Source: VXNE01 sp963664635 | GTDB taxonomy: Bacteria > Pseudomonadota > Gammaproteobacteria > Pseudomonadales > Azotimanducaceae | Reading direction: 5' to 3' | Length of the DNA stretch: 64,000 nt | Assembly (NCBI GenBank): GCA_963664635.1 | Contig: OY761542.1 | Location: 4,526,001 to 4,590,000, forward strand | Shown here: positions 8,399-17,178 of the stretch, in pieces | Layout of the letters: each line of letters starts with the position of its first letter | Numbering within the stretch: position 1 is the stretch's first letter | Notes under the pieces: model-generated | Databases searched by the model: none | What the model saw: only the letters and a program-made list of their open reading frames with translations | Told to the model about the DNA's origin: nothing | Made by a program: the position numbers and the translations under genes

Positions 8399-9075
8399 TT
8401 CGCCTCACCGCCGTGACCCCGTTCGCGCGGGGCGGCAACCGGCTATGCTTCGTGCACCCGGACCGGCCGGAAGTCTGCATCAAGGTCCCGCGCAGCGACG
8501 TCGACCTGGCCGTCAAGCGCCGCAGGAAGGGTCTGAAGGGGCGCGTCAAATCGGCCGCGAGTTTCGACGACAACCGCGCCGAGGCGCGAACCCTCGCCGA
8601 GTTGCACGGGCGCATCGGCCGCAGTCTCGCAGCCTTCGTGCCCCGCTTCATCGGTTGGGTCGAGACGGACCTCGGCCCCGGGGTCGCCGTCGACCTGATC
8701 CGCGATAGTGACGGGGGGGTCGCCACGCCGCTCAAGCAGTACGTCTGGGAGCGGGGGGTCGACGACGACCTCGAAGCCGCCCTGCGGGAGTTCACCGCCT
8801 ACTGGGTCCGCGAACGGGTGCCCTCCAGGGAGCTGCTGCTGCACAACGTGGTCGCCCGCCGCCTGGGCGGCGGCGCCCTGCGCCTCGTGGTCATCGACGG
8901 ACTCGGCAACGCGGACCTGCTGCCCCTCTCCCGCTGGTCACGGGTCCTCGCCCGGCGCAAGTCGGCGCGCAAGGCGGCACGGCTCGGGGGACGGATCGAA
9001 CGGCTCGTGCAGACCCGGACCGAGGGCGGCGACCCCGGCACACACGGCTTCCTGCGGGCCCGCTTCCCCGATTGA
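8386..9075 (+). CDS. yrbL: YrbL-family (PhoP regulatory network) protein
   Basis: A 229-residue protein matching E. coli YrbL in outline: the start RLTAVTPFARGGNRLCFVHPD, then CIKV (kinase-like beta-strand lysine), VETDLGPGVAVDLIRDSDG, and a late VIDGLGNADLLPLSRWS segment. YrbL has a kinase-like fold but unclear activity; in enterobacteria its gene is controlled by PhoP. The ATG at 8386 is preferred because similarity begins at once; it overlaps the glycosyltransferase stop by 13 bases. The next gene is convergent, 12 bases away. A PhoPQ-like system lies about 4.5 kb downstream. Confidence 0.78.
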   Translation: MADLIRLTAVTPFARGGNRLCFVHPDRPEVCIKVPRSDVDLAVKRRRKGLKGRVKSAASFDDNRAEARTLAELHGRIGRSLAAFVPRFIGWVETDLGPGVAVDLIRDSDGGVATPLKQYVWERGVDDDLEAALREFTAYWVRERVPSRELLLHNVVARRLGGGALRLVVIDGLGNADLLPLSRWSRVLARRKSARKAARLGGRIERLVQTRTEGGDPGTHGFLRARFPD

Positions 9076-9087
9076 CGACCGCGCCGG

Positions 9088-9996
9088 TCAGGACTCGGCC
9101 ACCCGCGCGCGCAACGTCGTCAGCATGGTCCGCAGCTCCTCGACGAACGCGAGGGGCTGGTCGAGGAAGACATGGTGCTGCGCGTTCTCGATCCCGGCCA
9201 CCGGGACGTCGGGACCGAGGAGCTCGAGCATGTACTCGAGGGTCCGCTCGCTGAAGGACTCGCTGTCCCTGCCGTAGATGATGCCGACCGGGAGCGGCAT
9301 CGCGTTGTAGTCCTCCGGCTGACGCTCGCCGTCCTTCAACGTCAGCGGCAGTTCCTCGTCGAACTTCCAGGCCCAGCCGCCGTCGACCCGCATCAGCGAA
9401 TTCTTCGCGATGTACTCCACGATGTAGCGGTTCTCGCACGGCTGCGGCGGGTAGAGCCTGAAACGCCCCTCCGCGGAGCTCCGGTCCGGATAGATCTTCG
9501 GCCGCCCGCCGCCCATGAGCACGCCGGGGTCCTTGAGCGGCTCGTCCGGGTGGCGGATGCCCGAGTCCACGAGCACGAGCGCGCCGAAGCGTTCGGGGAA
9601 CAGGTTCACCGCCTTGGCCGCCATCATGCCCCCGAAACTGTGGCCGACCACGACCACGTCGTCGCCGAAACCCGCCGCGTCGCAGACGCCCACGATCTCT
9701 TGCGCAAAGGTCGCCGCGTGGTACGCGTAGCGGTAGTCGGAATCGCCCATGCCGGTGAGGTCCATCGCGGCGATGCGGTACTCGTCCAGTAACTGCGGGG
9801 CGATGAAGTCCCACCAGCCACCGTGCGCGTTCATGCCGTGAATCAGGAGGAGGCCGGGCTTTTGGGGCTCGCCCCAGCTCCGATAGAAGACATCGCAGTC
9901 CTCGACCTCGACCGTGCCCGTATCCCGTTCGGTCTCCACCGCCTGCCAGAACCAGTCCGGTATCGCGGGCGCGGAGCCCCTGTCCCATCGTGCCAT
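9088..9996 (-). CDS. Alpha/beta-fold hydrolase
   Basis: A 302-residue soluble alpha/beta hydrolase. It has the HGMNAHGGWW oxyanion-hole region, the MDLTGMGDSD strand, the nucleophile elbow GHSFGGMMA, a VIYGRDSESFS strand holding the likely acid, and a terminal ENAQHHVFLDQP with the catalytic His. The order is that of epoxide hydrolase / C-C hydrolase / haloalkane dehalogenase relatives, and the substrate cannot be told from sequence. It stands alone, transcribed away from a 375-base gap. Confidence 0.8.
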   Translation of the reverse strand: MARWDRGSAPAIPDWFWQAVETERDTGTVEVEDCDVFYRSWGEPQKPGLLLIHGMNAHGGWWDFIAPQLLDEYRIAAMDLTGMGDSDYRYAYHAATFAQEIVGVCDAAGFGDDVVVVGHSFGGMMAAKAVNLFPERFGALVLVDSGIRHPDEPLKDPGVLMGGGRPKIYPDRSSAEGRFRLYPPQPCENRYIVEYIAKNSLMRVDGGWAWKFDEELPLTLKDGERQPEDYNAMPLPVGIIYGRDSESFSERTLEYMLELLGPDVPVAGIENAQHHVFLDQPLAFVEELRTMLTTLRARVAES

Positions 9997-10371
9997 CGCG
10001 CTCGTCCCCCGAAGCGGCGTGAGCCGCCCATACTACTATCAGACCTCCGGCCCCGGAATCGTCCGGCGCCCCCTGTCGGTGCGGGCCACGCATGTCCCCG
10101 CGGCAAGATAGTCGACGCTCGACATACGCCCGCCGGCATTTCCGGGTAAAGTAAGCGACGACCTGCCGGACATCTTCCCGCGGCGTCCCGCGGCGGAAGG
10201 ATCGGCAGTTCGACCAGAGCCCCGGCGGCCCGCACGCGCGGCCCGCGGGGCGCGAACCGGTGGGCCGGAGGCCCAGGCACCGTCGGTACCGACGCTGCGA
10301 GCGAGACGCACCGGAGGAGGCGCGGGGACGCGGCTCCGGCCGGGGCAGACAGTTGAAGGCAAGGAGTCGTC
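9997..10371. other. 375-base gene-free region with short palindromes
   Basis: The region lies between two divergent starts (alpha/beta hydrolase and CDGSH protein). It holds no coding sequence I can support. It contains a 14-base perfect palindrome CGTCGGTACCGACG at 10281-10294 and a GGGCC-n3-GGCCC hairpin just before it, both within 100 bases of the CDGSH start; these could be operator sites. An AAGGAG ribosome-binding site precedes the CDGSH ATG. Confidence 0.5.
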
Positions 10372-10611
10372 ATGGCAACCCCGAACATCGCGCAGAAGGC
10401 CCCGTTTCCCGTCGAAGTCGAAGGCGGCAGAAAGTACTTCTGGTGCGCGTGCGGCAAGAGCGCCAACCAGCCGTTTTGCGACGGGTCCCACCAAGGCACG
10501 GAATTCACGCCGATGCCCTACGAGGCCGACGCGAGCCGCACCCTCTATTTCTGCGGGTGCAAGCACAGCGATCGAAAGCCCCTCTGCGATGGGACGCACA
10601 ACTCCCTGTAG
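10372..10611 (+). CDS. Small protein with two CDGSH iron-sulfur motifs
   Basis: A 79-residue protein made of two CDGSH-type motifs. The first reads CACGKSANQPFCDGSH and the second CGCKHSDRKPLCDGTH; each supplies three Cys and one His for a [2Fe-2S] cluster, as in mitoNEET and CISD3-type proteins. The tandem bacterial form is usually soluble and monomeric. Roles proposed for the family are iron-sulfur cluster transfer and redox sensing. There is a good AAGGAG site before the ATG. It is followed 100 bases later by a large DUF349 gene. Confidence 0.88.
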   Translation: MATPNIAQKAPFPVEVEGGRKYFWCACGKSANQPFCDGSHQGTEFTPMPYEADASRTLYFCGCKHSDRKPLCDGTHNSL

Positions 10612-10711
10612 GCCTCCCCGCAGGCGCCGCCGGGAGGCGCCGCGCCACCCTGCCCCGCCGGCGCCGCGCATCCGCGACGCGCCGGTCATCGCCCCATGAG
10701 GGACCCAGGCC

Positions 10712-13504
10712 ATGCTGTCGAGACTGTTCAGACGCAAGCCGAAGCTGACGGACGCGGACGCCGCGCGCCGGTGCGAGGCGCTGGCCGCGCTCGACGCCTC
10801 CGAACAGGCCACCTTCGAACGGCTCGCCCGCGAAGACCCCGACCCCGCGGTACGCGTCGCAGCCATCGCAAGGATGCGCTCGCCCGAGACGCTCGGAGCG
10901 CTGCTGCTCGCAGCCGGGACGTCCGCAAGCGGGGAGCCGCGGACGGCCGTCGCCGACCGGTTGGCGGACCTCGGCACGGACCATGCTTTCGCCGACCACC
11001 CCCAGGTCGCCGTTGCCCGCTTCCGGAAGCGGCCCGGCGGCGAGTCCCTGGAAGCCATCGCCGACCCCGCCGAGGCCATGCGCGCGCTCCTCGGCGTGCA
11101 GGACTTCGACACGCGCTCCGCGATCGCACGGGGCATCCGCGACGAGACGCGGCTCACCGCGCTCGAGCACCTCACCCGCACGCGCGACAAGGCGCTCCAC
11201 CGCATCGCGCGGGACCGTCTCGCCGAACTGAAGCGCCTGCGCCAGGAGCGGGACGGACTGGTCCGGCGCGCGGAGTCGCTGCTCGGCTCCGCGCAACGCG
11301 TGCGGGCCGACGACCCCCAACTCGCGGCCAGGTGCGATGTCCTGCGGCGCGAGTGGACCACGATCCTGGCAGGCCTCGAGCGCAACGCCACGGCCCTCGC
11401 GCCCTTCCGCCATCCCGGTGCGCCGGTCGATGCGCTGCGCGCGCGCTTTCATCTGCCGGAGCTTGCCGTTGCCGCGCCGCCCCCCGCCGGCGAGGACGGC
11501 CGGGTATTGCAGTCCTTCGAGAGCCTGCTCGCCGGACTGGCCGCTCTGGAACACCGCATCGCGGACGATCCCGACTCCGTCGAGCAGACCGACGACCTCA
11601 CGACGCGGCTGCGCGAGCTACAGGCGCACTGGAGCGAGCACGCCGACCACGAGCCCCCGTCCGACGCGGAAGCCAGGGCATTCCGCGATCGCCATCACCG
11701 CATCCATGACGTGATCGACGCCCTCGAACGCGCCAACCGGACGCGGGCGGATGCGGCGGCCCTGCTCGCGGTCGACACCTCCTTCAGCCCGCCGCAGACG
11801 GACGACGACTACGCGGCCGTCTGGACCCTGCAGGCGGATGTCCGCCGCCACGCCGGCCGCGCCGCGGAGCTGCTCGCCGCCACCGACTGGCCCGAGGAGG
11901 TGAAACGCCCGCGCTGGCTGGATGCGCTGGCTGCGCGCGAGGACGAACTGCGCCGGCTCGACGAGCGTTGTCACGAGGCGTTCTCCACCGTCCAGACGGA
12001 GATCTCCAACGCCATCGAGGCGATGGAACAGGCCGTCGAGGCCGGCGAAGTCAACGACGCGTCCCGCCTGCAGGGCGAGGCGAACCGATGGATCCACCGT
12101 CTGCCCCGGTCCGCGCAGGACGCGCCCGCGGGCCGCCTCGCCGGCCGCTCCGCGCGCCTGCGCGAACTCACCGACTGGCAGTCGTTCGCCGAGCGTGGCA
12201 AGCGCGAGACGCTGTGCGAGGAGATCGAGGCGATCGCCGACGATCCGCTCGCGCCGGACGCGCAGATGGCGCGCATCAAGGAGCTGCGCGGTCGCGTCAG
12301 GGCCCTGGGCCGCATGCGTTCCGCCGCCGACCGGGCGCTGATGGACCGCTTCAACGCCGCCGCCGAGCGCGCGTTCGAGCCGTGCCGCGTCCACTTCGCC
12401 GCGCTCGCGGAAGAGCGCCGCTTCAATTTCGAGCAACGCCAGGTCATCTGCGACGAACTCGAGACCTTCGTCGCCGGCAACGACTGGGAGCACACCGACT
12501 ACCGGGGCGTGGAGCAGATCCTCCGGCAGGCCCGTTCCGAGTGGCGCAACTACCATCCCGTCGACCGGTCGCCCGGAAAGAAGCTGGAAGCGCGCTTCAA
12601 GGCGGTCACGGACGCCATCCACGGACACCTGAAGGGGGAGTGGGACCGCAACGTCGCGGCCAAGCAGGGCATCGTCGACCAAGCCCGGCAGGCCCTGGAG
12701 AGCGACGCGCCCCTGCCCGACCGGATCAACCTGATGAAACGCCTGCAGGCCGACTGGAAACGGGTCGGCACCACGCCCCGGCGGGTCGACCAACAGCTCT
12801 GGAAGGAGTTCCGCCGCATCTGCGACGACGTTTTCCAGGCACGCGACGCCCAGCGTGACGAACGCCGCGCACGCTCCACGACGGCGGTCACGGACGCTAC
12901 CGTCCTGATCGAAGAGATCGAATCCGAGCTCGAATCCGAGACCACCGAGGTGATGGACCCACGCCGGCTGGCGGAGTACCGGCGCCGGGGCGAGGTCTTC
13001 GAGCGCTTGCCCGGCGACATCGACCGCCGCCTGCACCGGGCGCTGTCCGATCTCGAACGCGAGGTGCGGCTGCGCCGCAACCGCCAGCCAATACTGGAGA
13101 AGCTGGCCGAGATCGACCAGCTCGCGGCCCTCGACGTCGAACTGGCGAACCTCGAGCGCGACGGCGCCGCCACGGACGCCTGGGAGCGGCGCGCCGACCG
13201 GATGCGCGACGTCTTTGCCGAGCGCCTCGCGAACCAAACGGTCGATCGCGACGACGCGACGCTCCGCCGGGCCGCCGTCGAGGCCGAGATCGGCGCGGGC
13301 GCGGAGTCCCCGGAGAGCGACCAGGCGCTACGGCTGGAAGTCCAGATGGCGCGCCTGCAGGGCGGTATCGGCGCCCGCGAACGCGCGCCGGTCGACGTGG
13401 ACGTACTGCTCGCGCGGTGGTGCAACCATGCCGCCGGGCTCGAGGACGGGTCGGACCTGAGGCAGCGCTTCTTCTCCGCGCTCCGGCAGATCGTCGACGG
13501 CTGA
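10712..13504 (+). CDS. Large DUF349 repeat protein
   Basis: A 930-residue, strongly helical, charged protein. An N-terminal HEAT-like stretch (REDPDPAVRVAAIARMRSPE) is followed by long coiled-coil helices and several DUF349 repeats. The clearest repeats are KKLEARFKAVTDAIHGHLKG near residue 625 and RLQADWKRVGTTPRRVDQQ near residue 680, with the conserved Trp-Lys and Leu-Trp-x-Glu-Phe pattern. DUF349 proteins are common in gammaproteobacteria and have no settled function; an RNA- or nucleic-acid-associated role has been suggested. No membrane or signal segment. It is convergent with the sensor kinase, 62 bases away. Confidence 0.8.
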   Translation: MLSRLFRRKPKLTDADAARRCEALAALDASEQATFERLAREDPDPAVRVAAIARMRSPETLGALLLAAGTSASGEPRTAVADRLADLGTDHAFADHPQVAVARFRKRPGGESLEAIADPAEAMRALLGVQDFDTRSAIARGIRDETRLTALEHLTRTRDKALHRIARDRLAELKRLRQERDGLVRRAESLLGSAQRVRADDPQLAARCDVLRREWTTILAGLERNATALAPFRHPGAPVDALRARFHLPELAVAAPPPAGEDGRVLQSFESLLAGLAALEHRIADDPDSVEQTDDLTTRLRELQAHWSEHADHEPPSDAEARAFRDRHHRIHDVIDALERANRTRADAAALLAVDTSFSPPQTDDDYAAVWTLQADVRRHAGRAAELLAATDWPEEVKRPRWLDALAAREDELRRLDERCHEAFSTVQTEISNAIEAMEQAVEAGEVNDASRLQGEANRWIHRLPRSAQDAPAGRLAGRSARLRELTDWQSFAERGKRETLCEEIEAIADDPLAPDAQMARIKELRGRVRALGRMRSAADRALMDRFNAAAERAFEPCRVHFAALAEERRFNFEQRQVICDELETFVAGNDWEHTDYRGVEQILRQARSEWRNYHPVDRSPGKKLEARFKAVTDAIHGHLKGEWDRNVAAKQGIVDQARQALESDAPLPDRINLMKRLQADWKRVGTTPRRVDQQLWKEFRRICDDVFQARDAQRDERRARSTTAVTDATVLIEEIESELESETTEVMDPRRLAEYRRRGEVFERLPGDIDRRLHRALSDLEREVRLRRNRQPILEKLAEIDQLAALDVELANLERDGAATDAWERRADRMRDVFAERLANQTVDRDDATLRRAAVEAEIGAGAESPESDQALRLEVQMARLQGGIGARERAPVDVDVLLARWCNHAAGLEDGSDLRQRFFSALRQIVDG

Positions 13505-13566
13505 TTCGCAGCCCGTGGCGGGCGCGCCAACCGTCGTGGCCGGTCGTGCCCCGGGGGAGCCCGGCC

Positions 13567-14934
13567 CTACCCGCGCGGAATCTCCAGCGTCACCCGGGCG
13601 CCGCCCAGGTCGCTGTCCGTGATCGACAGGCGGCCGCCGTAGGCTTCCACGAGTTCGACGACGACCGCGAGGCCGATCCCCTGTCCCGCATGCACGGAAT
13701 CCGCCCGGGCCCCCCGTTCGACCACCCGCGCACGGGCTTCGGCCGGGACGCCGGGCCCGTCGTCGTCGACGACCACGCACACGGCAGCGCCGCCGCGAAC
13801 CGCGACCCGCACCTGGGAACGGCAGTACTTGTAGGCATTCTCCAGCAGGTTGCCGAGCATCTCGAGCAGGTCGCGTTCGTCGCCCCGGACCCGAGCGTTC
13901 CCCGACGCCGACATCGCGACGCCCTTGTCCGCGTACGCCTTGTCCAGCGTACGTCCGAGCCGCTCGAGCAGCGGCCCCACCTCCACCGTCTCCCGGGGTA
14001 CCACGGGGCGCAGGGCGGCCGCCCGCGACAACTGGTGCGCCACCGTGTTCTCCATGCGCTCCAACTGTTCCGCGAAGAGGCGCCGCGCGTCCGCGGGAAG
14101 CTCGGCGCTCGCGTTGTTCAACACGGCGATGGGAGTCTTGAGACTGTGTGCGAGATCGCCCATGGCCCGCCGGTACCGCTCCCGGTTGTCCCGCTCCCGC
14201 TCGACGAAACGGTTCAGCGTGAGGGCGAGTCCCGACAGTTCGCGCGGGTAGTCCGCACCGATGTCTCCCCGCCGGCCGGCCTGGAGCGCACCGATGCGTT
14301 CCGTCATGCGCCGCACGGGTCCGAGCCCCCAACGCAGCGCCGCCATCTGCGCCACGATCAGCAGCAGGGTCGCGCCCACCAGTCCCAGCGCCAGATTGCG
14401 GCGGAAATCGGCGATCTCCGCCTGGAACGGCGCCTGGTCGGCCAGCACCCAGAAGGTCAGCTCGGCGTCGTCGACATCCTCCCAGACCACCGTATAGCCA
14501 AACCGGAAGAGTCCGGCCGATCCGGCGCCTCCCGCCACCGTCTCGAAGCCCCCGGCGCCGGGCCGTGGCCTCCGCCCCGCGGTTTCGTCCATCGCGGTCA
14601 CCAGCAGCGACGGGGAGCGCCAGATCACCGCGCCGTCGGCGGTGTCGACGTAGGCGTACAGACCCGAGTCCGGCATCGACAGCCGCGGGTCGCCCAGTTC
14701 GTCGGGAAACTCCAGCGTGTCGCCGCGATCCTCCACCGCACCGAGCAGGCCATAGACGACCAGCCGCATCCGCTCTTCCGCTCCCGACAGCACGCTCGCG
14801 GCGAAGGAACGCTCCAGGATCCCTCCCGTCACCGCGAGGAACGTCCCCAGCACGGCGGCCACCGTCACCATGAGCCGGGTCTGGAGGCTGCCCACCGTCG
14901 GGGTCACGCCGGCAACATCCGGGCTAGCCCGCAT
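13567..14934 (-). CDS. PhoQ-like sensor histidine kinase
   Basis: A 455-residue inner-membrane kinase. The first membrane segment is about residues 20-39 and the second about 180-200, enclosing a periplasmic sensor domain of roughly 140 residues. HAMP follows, then the phospho-acceptor helix MGDLAHSLKTP (His263) and an ATPase domain with NLLENAYKY (N box), VVDDDGPGVP (G1) and GQGIGLAVV (G2). The order and H-box match PhoQ-type kinases. The first nine residues, starting at the ATG 14934, are encoded partly by the terminal repeat of a small insertion; GTG 14907 (residue 10) is the likely older start. The partner regulator lies beyond that insertion. Confidence 0.88.
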   Translation of the reverse strand: MRASPDVAGVTPTVGSLQTRLMVTVAAVLGTFLAVTGGILERSFAASVLSGAEERMRLVVYGLLGAVEDRGDTLEFPDELGDPRLSMPDSGLYAYVDTADGAVIWRSPSLLVTAMDETAGRRPRPGAGGFETVAGGAGSAGLFRFGYTVVWEDVDDAELTFWVLADQAPFQAEIADFRRNLALGLVGATLLLIVAQMAALRWGLGPVRRMTERIGALQAGRRGDIGADYPRELSGLALTLNRFVERERDNRERYRRAMGDLAHSLKTPIAVLNNASAELPADARRLFAEQLERMENTVAHQLSRAAALRPVVPRETVEVGPLLERLGRTLDKAYADKGVAMSASGNARVRGDERDLLEMLGNLLENAYKYCRSQVRVAVRGGAAVCVVVDDDGPGVPAEARARVVERGARADSVHAGQGIGLAVVVELVEAYGGRLSITDSDLGGARVTLEIPRG

Positions 14935-15174
14935 TTCTCACCACGGGGCGCGATGATCGCGGAGGATCCTGGTCCTGTGCGCGTGCTCGCGACCGAGAGC
15001 ATAGCGGGGCCTACGTTTGAGGGAGCATGTGCGCGCACAGGGCCAGGAGACCCGCGAAGGCGCGGCCAGCGCAGTCTGCGGGCGATCAACGAAGCCGTGA
15101 TGGACCAAAATACCTCGCAGAACCAATGACGTGTCATCCTGGCACAAGCGACGTGGTGAGAAATGCGGGCTAGC
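14923..15174. mobile_element. MITE-like insertion with 23-base inverted ends splitting the two-component operon
   Basis: The 23 bases at 14923-14945 (gctagcccgcatttctcacc, then acg) are the exact reverse complement of 15152-15174. The terminal CTAG at both ends (14924-14927 and 15170-15173) is best read as a 4-base target duplication, leaving a core of 242 bases with 18-base terminal repeats. The core has no credible gene. Removing the core and one CTAG places the response-regulator stop (TAG, inside CTAG) about 17 bases before a GTG in the kinase frame, a normal operon junction. The element is therefore a recent-looking non-autonomous insertion, probably moved by an IS with a 4-base CTAG-type target. 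Confidence 0.75.
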
Positions 15175-15844
15175 CGTCCGGGGCGAACCGGTATCCCTGA
15201 CCGCGCACGGTGCGGATCGGCTGGGACGCCCCGGCCGGGTCGAGCTTGCGGCGCAGGCGGCCGATGAACACCTCGATCACGTTGCTGCCGCGATCGAAGT
15301 CCTGGTCGTAGAGGTGCTCCGTGAGTTCCGCCTTCGAGACGACGCGCGGCGCGTGCATGGCGAGGTACTCCAGGACGCGGTACTCGAACGCGGTCAGCTC
15401 GACCGCGTCTCCCTCCATGCGCACGCTCTTCCGCGCCGTGTCCACCACGAGGGGCCCGCACGAGATCAGCGGCGAAGCATGCCCCCGCGTGCGGCGGATG
15501 AGGGCGTTCAGCCGGGCGAGCAGCTCCTCCATCCGGAATGGCTTGGTGAGATAGTCGTCCGCCCCGGTCTCCAGCCCCGTCACCTTGTCCTGCCAGTCGC
15601 CCCGCGCGGTCAGGATCAGGATCGGAAAGTCCCGGCCCTCGGTACGCAGGCGCGATATCACCTCCAGCCCCCCGACCTTCGGGAGGCCGAGGTCGATCAC
15701 CGCCGCGTCGTAATCGAACTCCCGTCCGTAGTACAGGGCTTCCTCACCGTCCGCCGCCCGGTCCACGACGAAGTCGGCATCGCGCAGGAACTTGTCCACC
15801 TGCGCCCGCAGGAGCATCTCGTCCTCGACGAGCAGTACGCGCAC
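15170..15844 (-). CDS. PhoP-like OmpR-family response regulator
   Basis: A 224-residue two-domain regulator. The receiver has the acidic pair in LLVEDE, the phospho-acceptor Asp in AVIDLGLPK, the switch Thr in LILTARG and the Lys in LTKPF. The winged-helix output domain (ELTAFEYRVLEYLAMHAPRV, then the recognition region SNVIEVFIGRLRRKLD and the final RTVRGQGYRF) matches OmpR/PhoP regulators. Its stop TAG lies inside the CTAG that flanks the insertion, so the protein is intact. It starts with GTG one base after the PepSY gene stop. Confidence 0.92.
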   Translation of the reverse strand: MRVLLVEDEMLLRAQVDKFLRDADFVVDRAADGEEALYYGREFDYDAAVIDLGLPKVGGLEVISRLRTEGRDFPILILTARGDWQDKVTGLETGADDYLTKPFRMEELLARLNALIRRTRGHASPLISCGPLVVDTARKSVRMEGDAVELTAFEYRVLEYLAMHAPRVVSKAELTEHLYDQDFDRGSNVIEVFIGRLRRKLDPAGASQPIRTVRGQGYRFAPDG

Positions 15845-15845
15845 G

Positions 15846-16166
15846 TCAGCCTTCCGGAACGACTCCGCCGCCGTCGACGTAGACGTTGCGCACGCGACCC
15901 TCGTCCGTGAGCAGCCGGACACGGAACCCCGGTCGTCCCCCGCGCTCGACGGGCGTTGCCGAGAGGACGCGGCCGTCGAACAGGCGCCTGACCTCGCCCA
16001 CGGCCTGTTGCCGGCTGATGCCGGCGTGAGCGCCGGGCGCGAAGTTCGCGGCGCGACGCGCGACCGGGCGTTCCGCGGCATCGAGGGCCGCTGTCGGGTA
16101 CAGGGCCAGCAACGCCACCAGCAGCGTCGCCGCCGCCGCTCGCCCGTGCCGCCTCGTGACCGTCAT
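15846..16166 (-). CDS. Small secreted PepSY-domain protein
   Basis: A 106-residue protein with a Sec signal peptide (RRHGRAAAATLLVALLALYP, cleavage probably after residues near 30) and a single PepSY-like domain (ISRQQAVGEVRRLFDGRVLSA, then RVRLLTDEGRVRNVYVDGG). Short PepSY proteins are often found in front of PhoPQ-type regulators in gammaproteobacteria and are thought to act in the periplasm as sensor modulators or inhibitors. Only one base separates its stop from the regulator GTG, so the three genes form one operon (PepSY, regulator, kinase). I chose the ATG at 16166 because the signal peptide starts there. Confidence 0.78.
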   Translation of the reverse strand: MTVTRRHGRAAAATLLVALLALYPTAALDAAERPVARRAANFAPGAHAGISRQQAVGEVRRLFDGRVLSATPVERGGRPGFRVRLLTDEGRVRNVYVDGGGVVPEG

Positions 16167-16288
16167 TACGCGTCCGCCCCCGCGCGTTTCGCCGTGCGTG
16201 GGCAGGATTGTACCCGCTCGCCAGCCCCATGCCCCGGCAGGACCCCAGTCTGTGCCCGTGCGCCTGAACCGGGGCTGAATCGTTCCAC

Positions 16289-17128
16289 TCAGACCGGGCG
16301 CAGGGACACGGCGCTGACTCGGTGCGCCGCGTCGAGGTCGACCAACACATCCGCCCTTCCGGACACATCCTCCAGCATCCACAGGGTGAGCCGCTCGTAA
16401 TGCGAGACGAAACGCTCGATCTGCTCCCGTCCCAGGCGTTGGCTGACCGGCCGGTCGCCCTCCTGCGCCAGCCGCCATCGCCGCACGGCGTCCAGGCTCG
16501 GTACCCGCAGGTAGATGAGCCGCTGCAAACTACCGAACAGTCGGGCATAGCCGTCGCCCAGCGCGTCGTTGACGTGGCCGCGCCAGCGTCCGCCAGCGTC
16601 CTCTGCCGCCTCCAGCGCGTTCACCGCCGACGCCAGCGTTTCCCGGGGCTGCGGCCGCGCTCCCACGCACCACCCTTCCAGGAGCACGACATCCACCGGT
16701 CCCGTGACCGTGCGTGCGTGCGGGGCGCGGTCGTCCGCCCCCTTGTCGAAGACCGGGATCGCCACCTCCCCCGCACGCGTCAAGGCGTCTAGGACGGAGC
16801 CGCAAAGCGCCACGTCATGGGTACCGGGCGGTCCGCGCGTGGCGAGGAGCGGGTGCACCGTCCGCCCCAAGTGCTCGCGCTCCGCCCGGGTGCGGTAGAA
16901 GTCGTCGATGGACATGGCCACCGCGCGAACATCGAAGTATCCGCACGCGGCAACGATGGCCCGCGCGAGGGTCGACTTGCCGGCGCCCTGGCCACCCGCC
17001 AGTCCTACCCGGGCGGGCGGCGCGTTGCGCCAGCGGAAGGCCAGCGCCGCGGCGAGCTTGCGCCAGTCTTCGGGCGCACCGGGATCGAGGCTCTCGAAGC
17101 AGCCCTGTTCGCGTGTATCGACAACCAT
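16289..17128 (-). CDS. P-loop kinase resembling D-glycerate 3-kinase
   Basis: A 279-residue P-loop kinase with Walker A GGQGAGKSTLARAI near residue 55, then the substrate-side SIDDFYRTRAEREHL and a Walker-B-like VVLLEGWCVGARPQ. This arrangement is seen in the phosphoribulokinase/uridine kinase-like family that includes plant-type glycerate kinase (GLYK). Family members phosphorylate D-glycerate to 3-phosphoglycerate. The ATG at 17128 gives the usual N-terminal length; an in-frame start further up (17188) would overlap the divergent DoxX gene. It is divergent from DoxX by about 50 bases. Confidence 0.75.
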   Translation of the reverse strand: MVVDTREQGCFESLDPGAPEDWRKLAAALAFRWRNAPPARVGLAGGQGAGKSTLARAIVAACGYFDVRAVAMSIDDFYRTRAEREHLGRTVHPLLATRGPPGTHDVALCGSVLDALTRAGEVAIPVFDKGADDRAPHARTVTGPVDVVLLEGWCVGARPQPRETLASAVNALEAAEDAGGRWRGHVNDALGDGYARLFGSLQRLIYLRVPSLDAVRRWRLAQEGDRPVSQRLGREQIERFVSHYERLTLWMLEDVSGRADVLVDLDAAHRVSAVSLRPV

Positions 17129-17178
17129 GGAGTCGTTGGGCAACCTACCCCCGAACCGCCACCAGAAGGCTATCGGAA

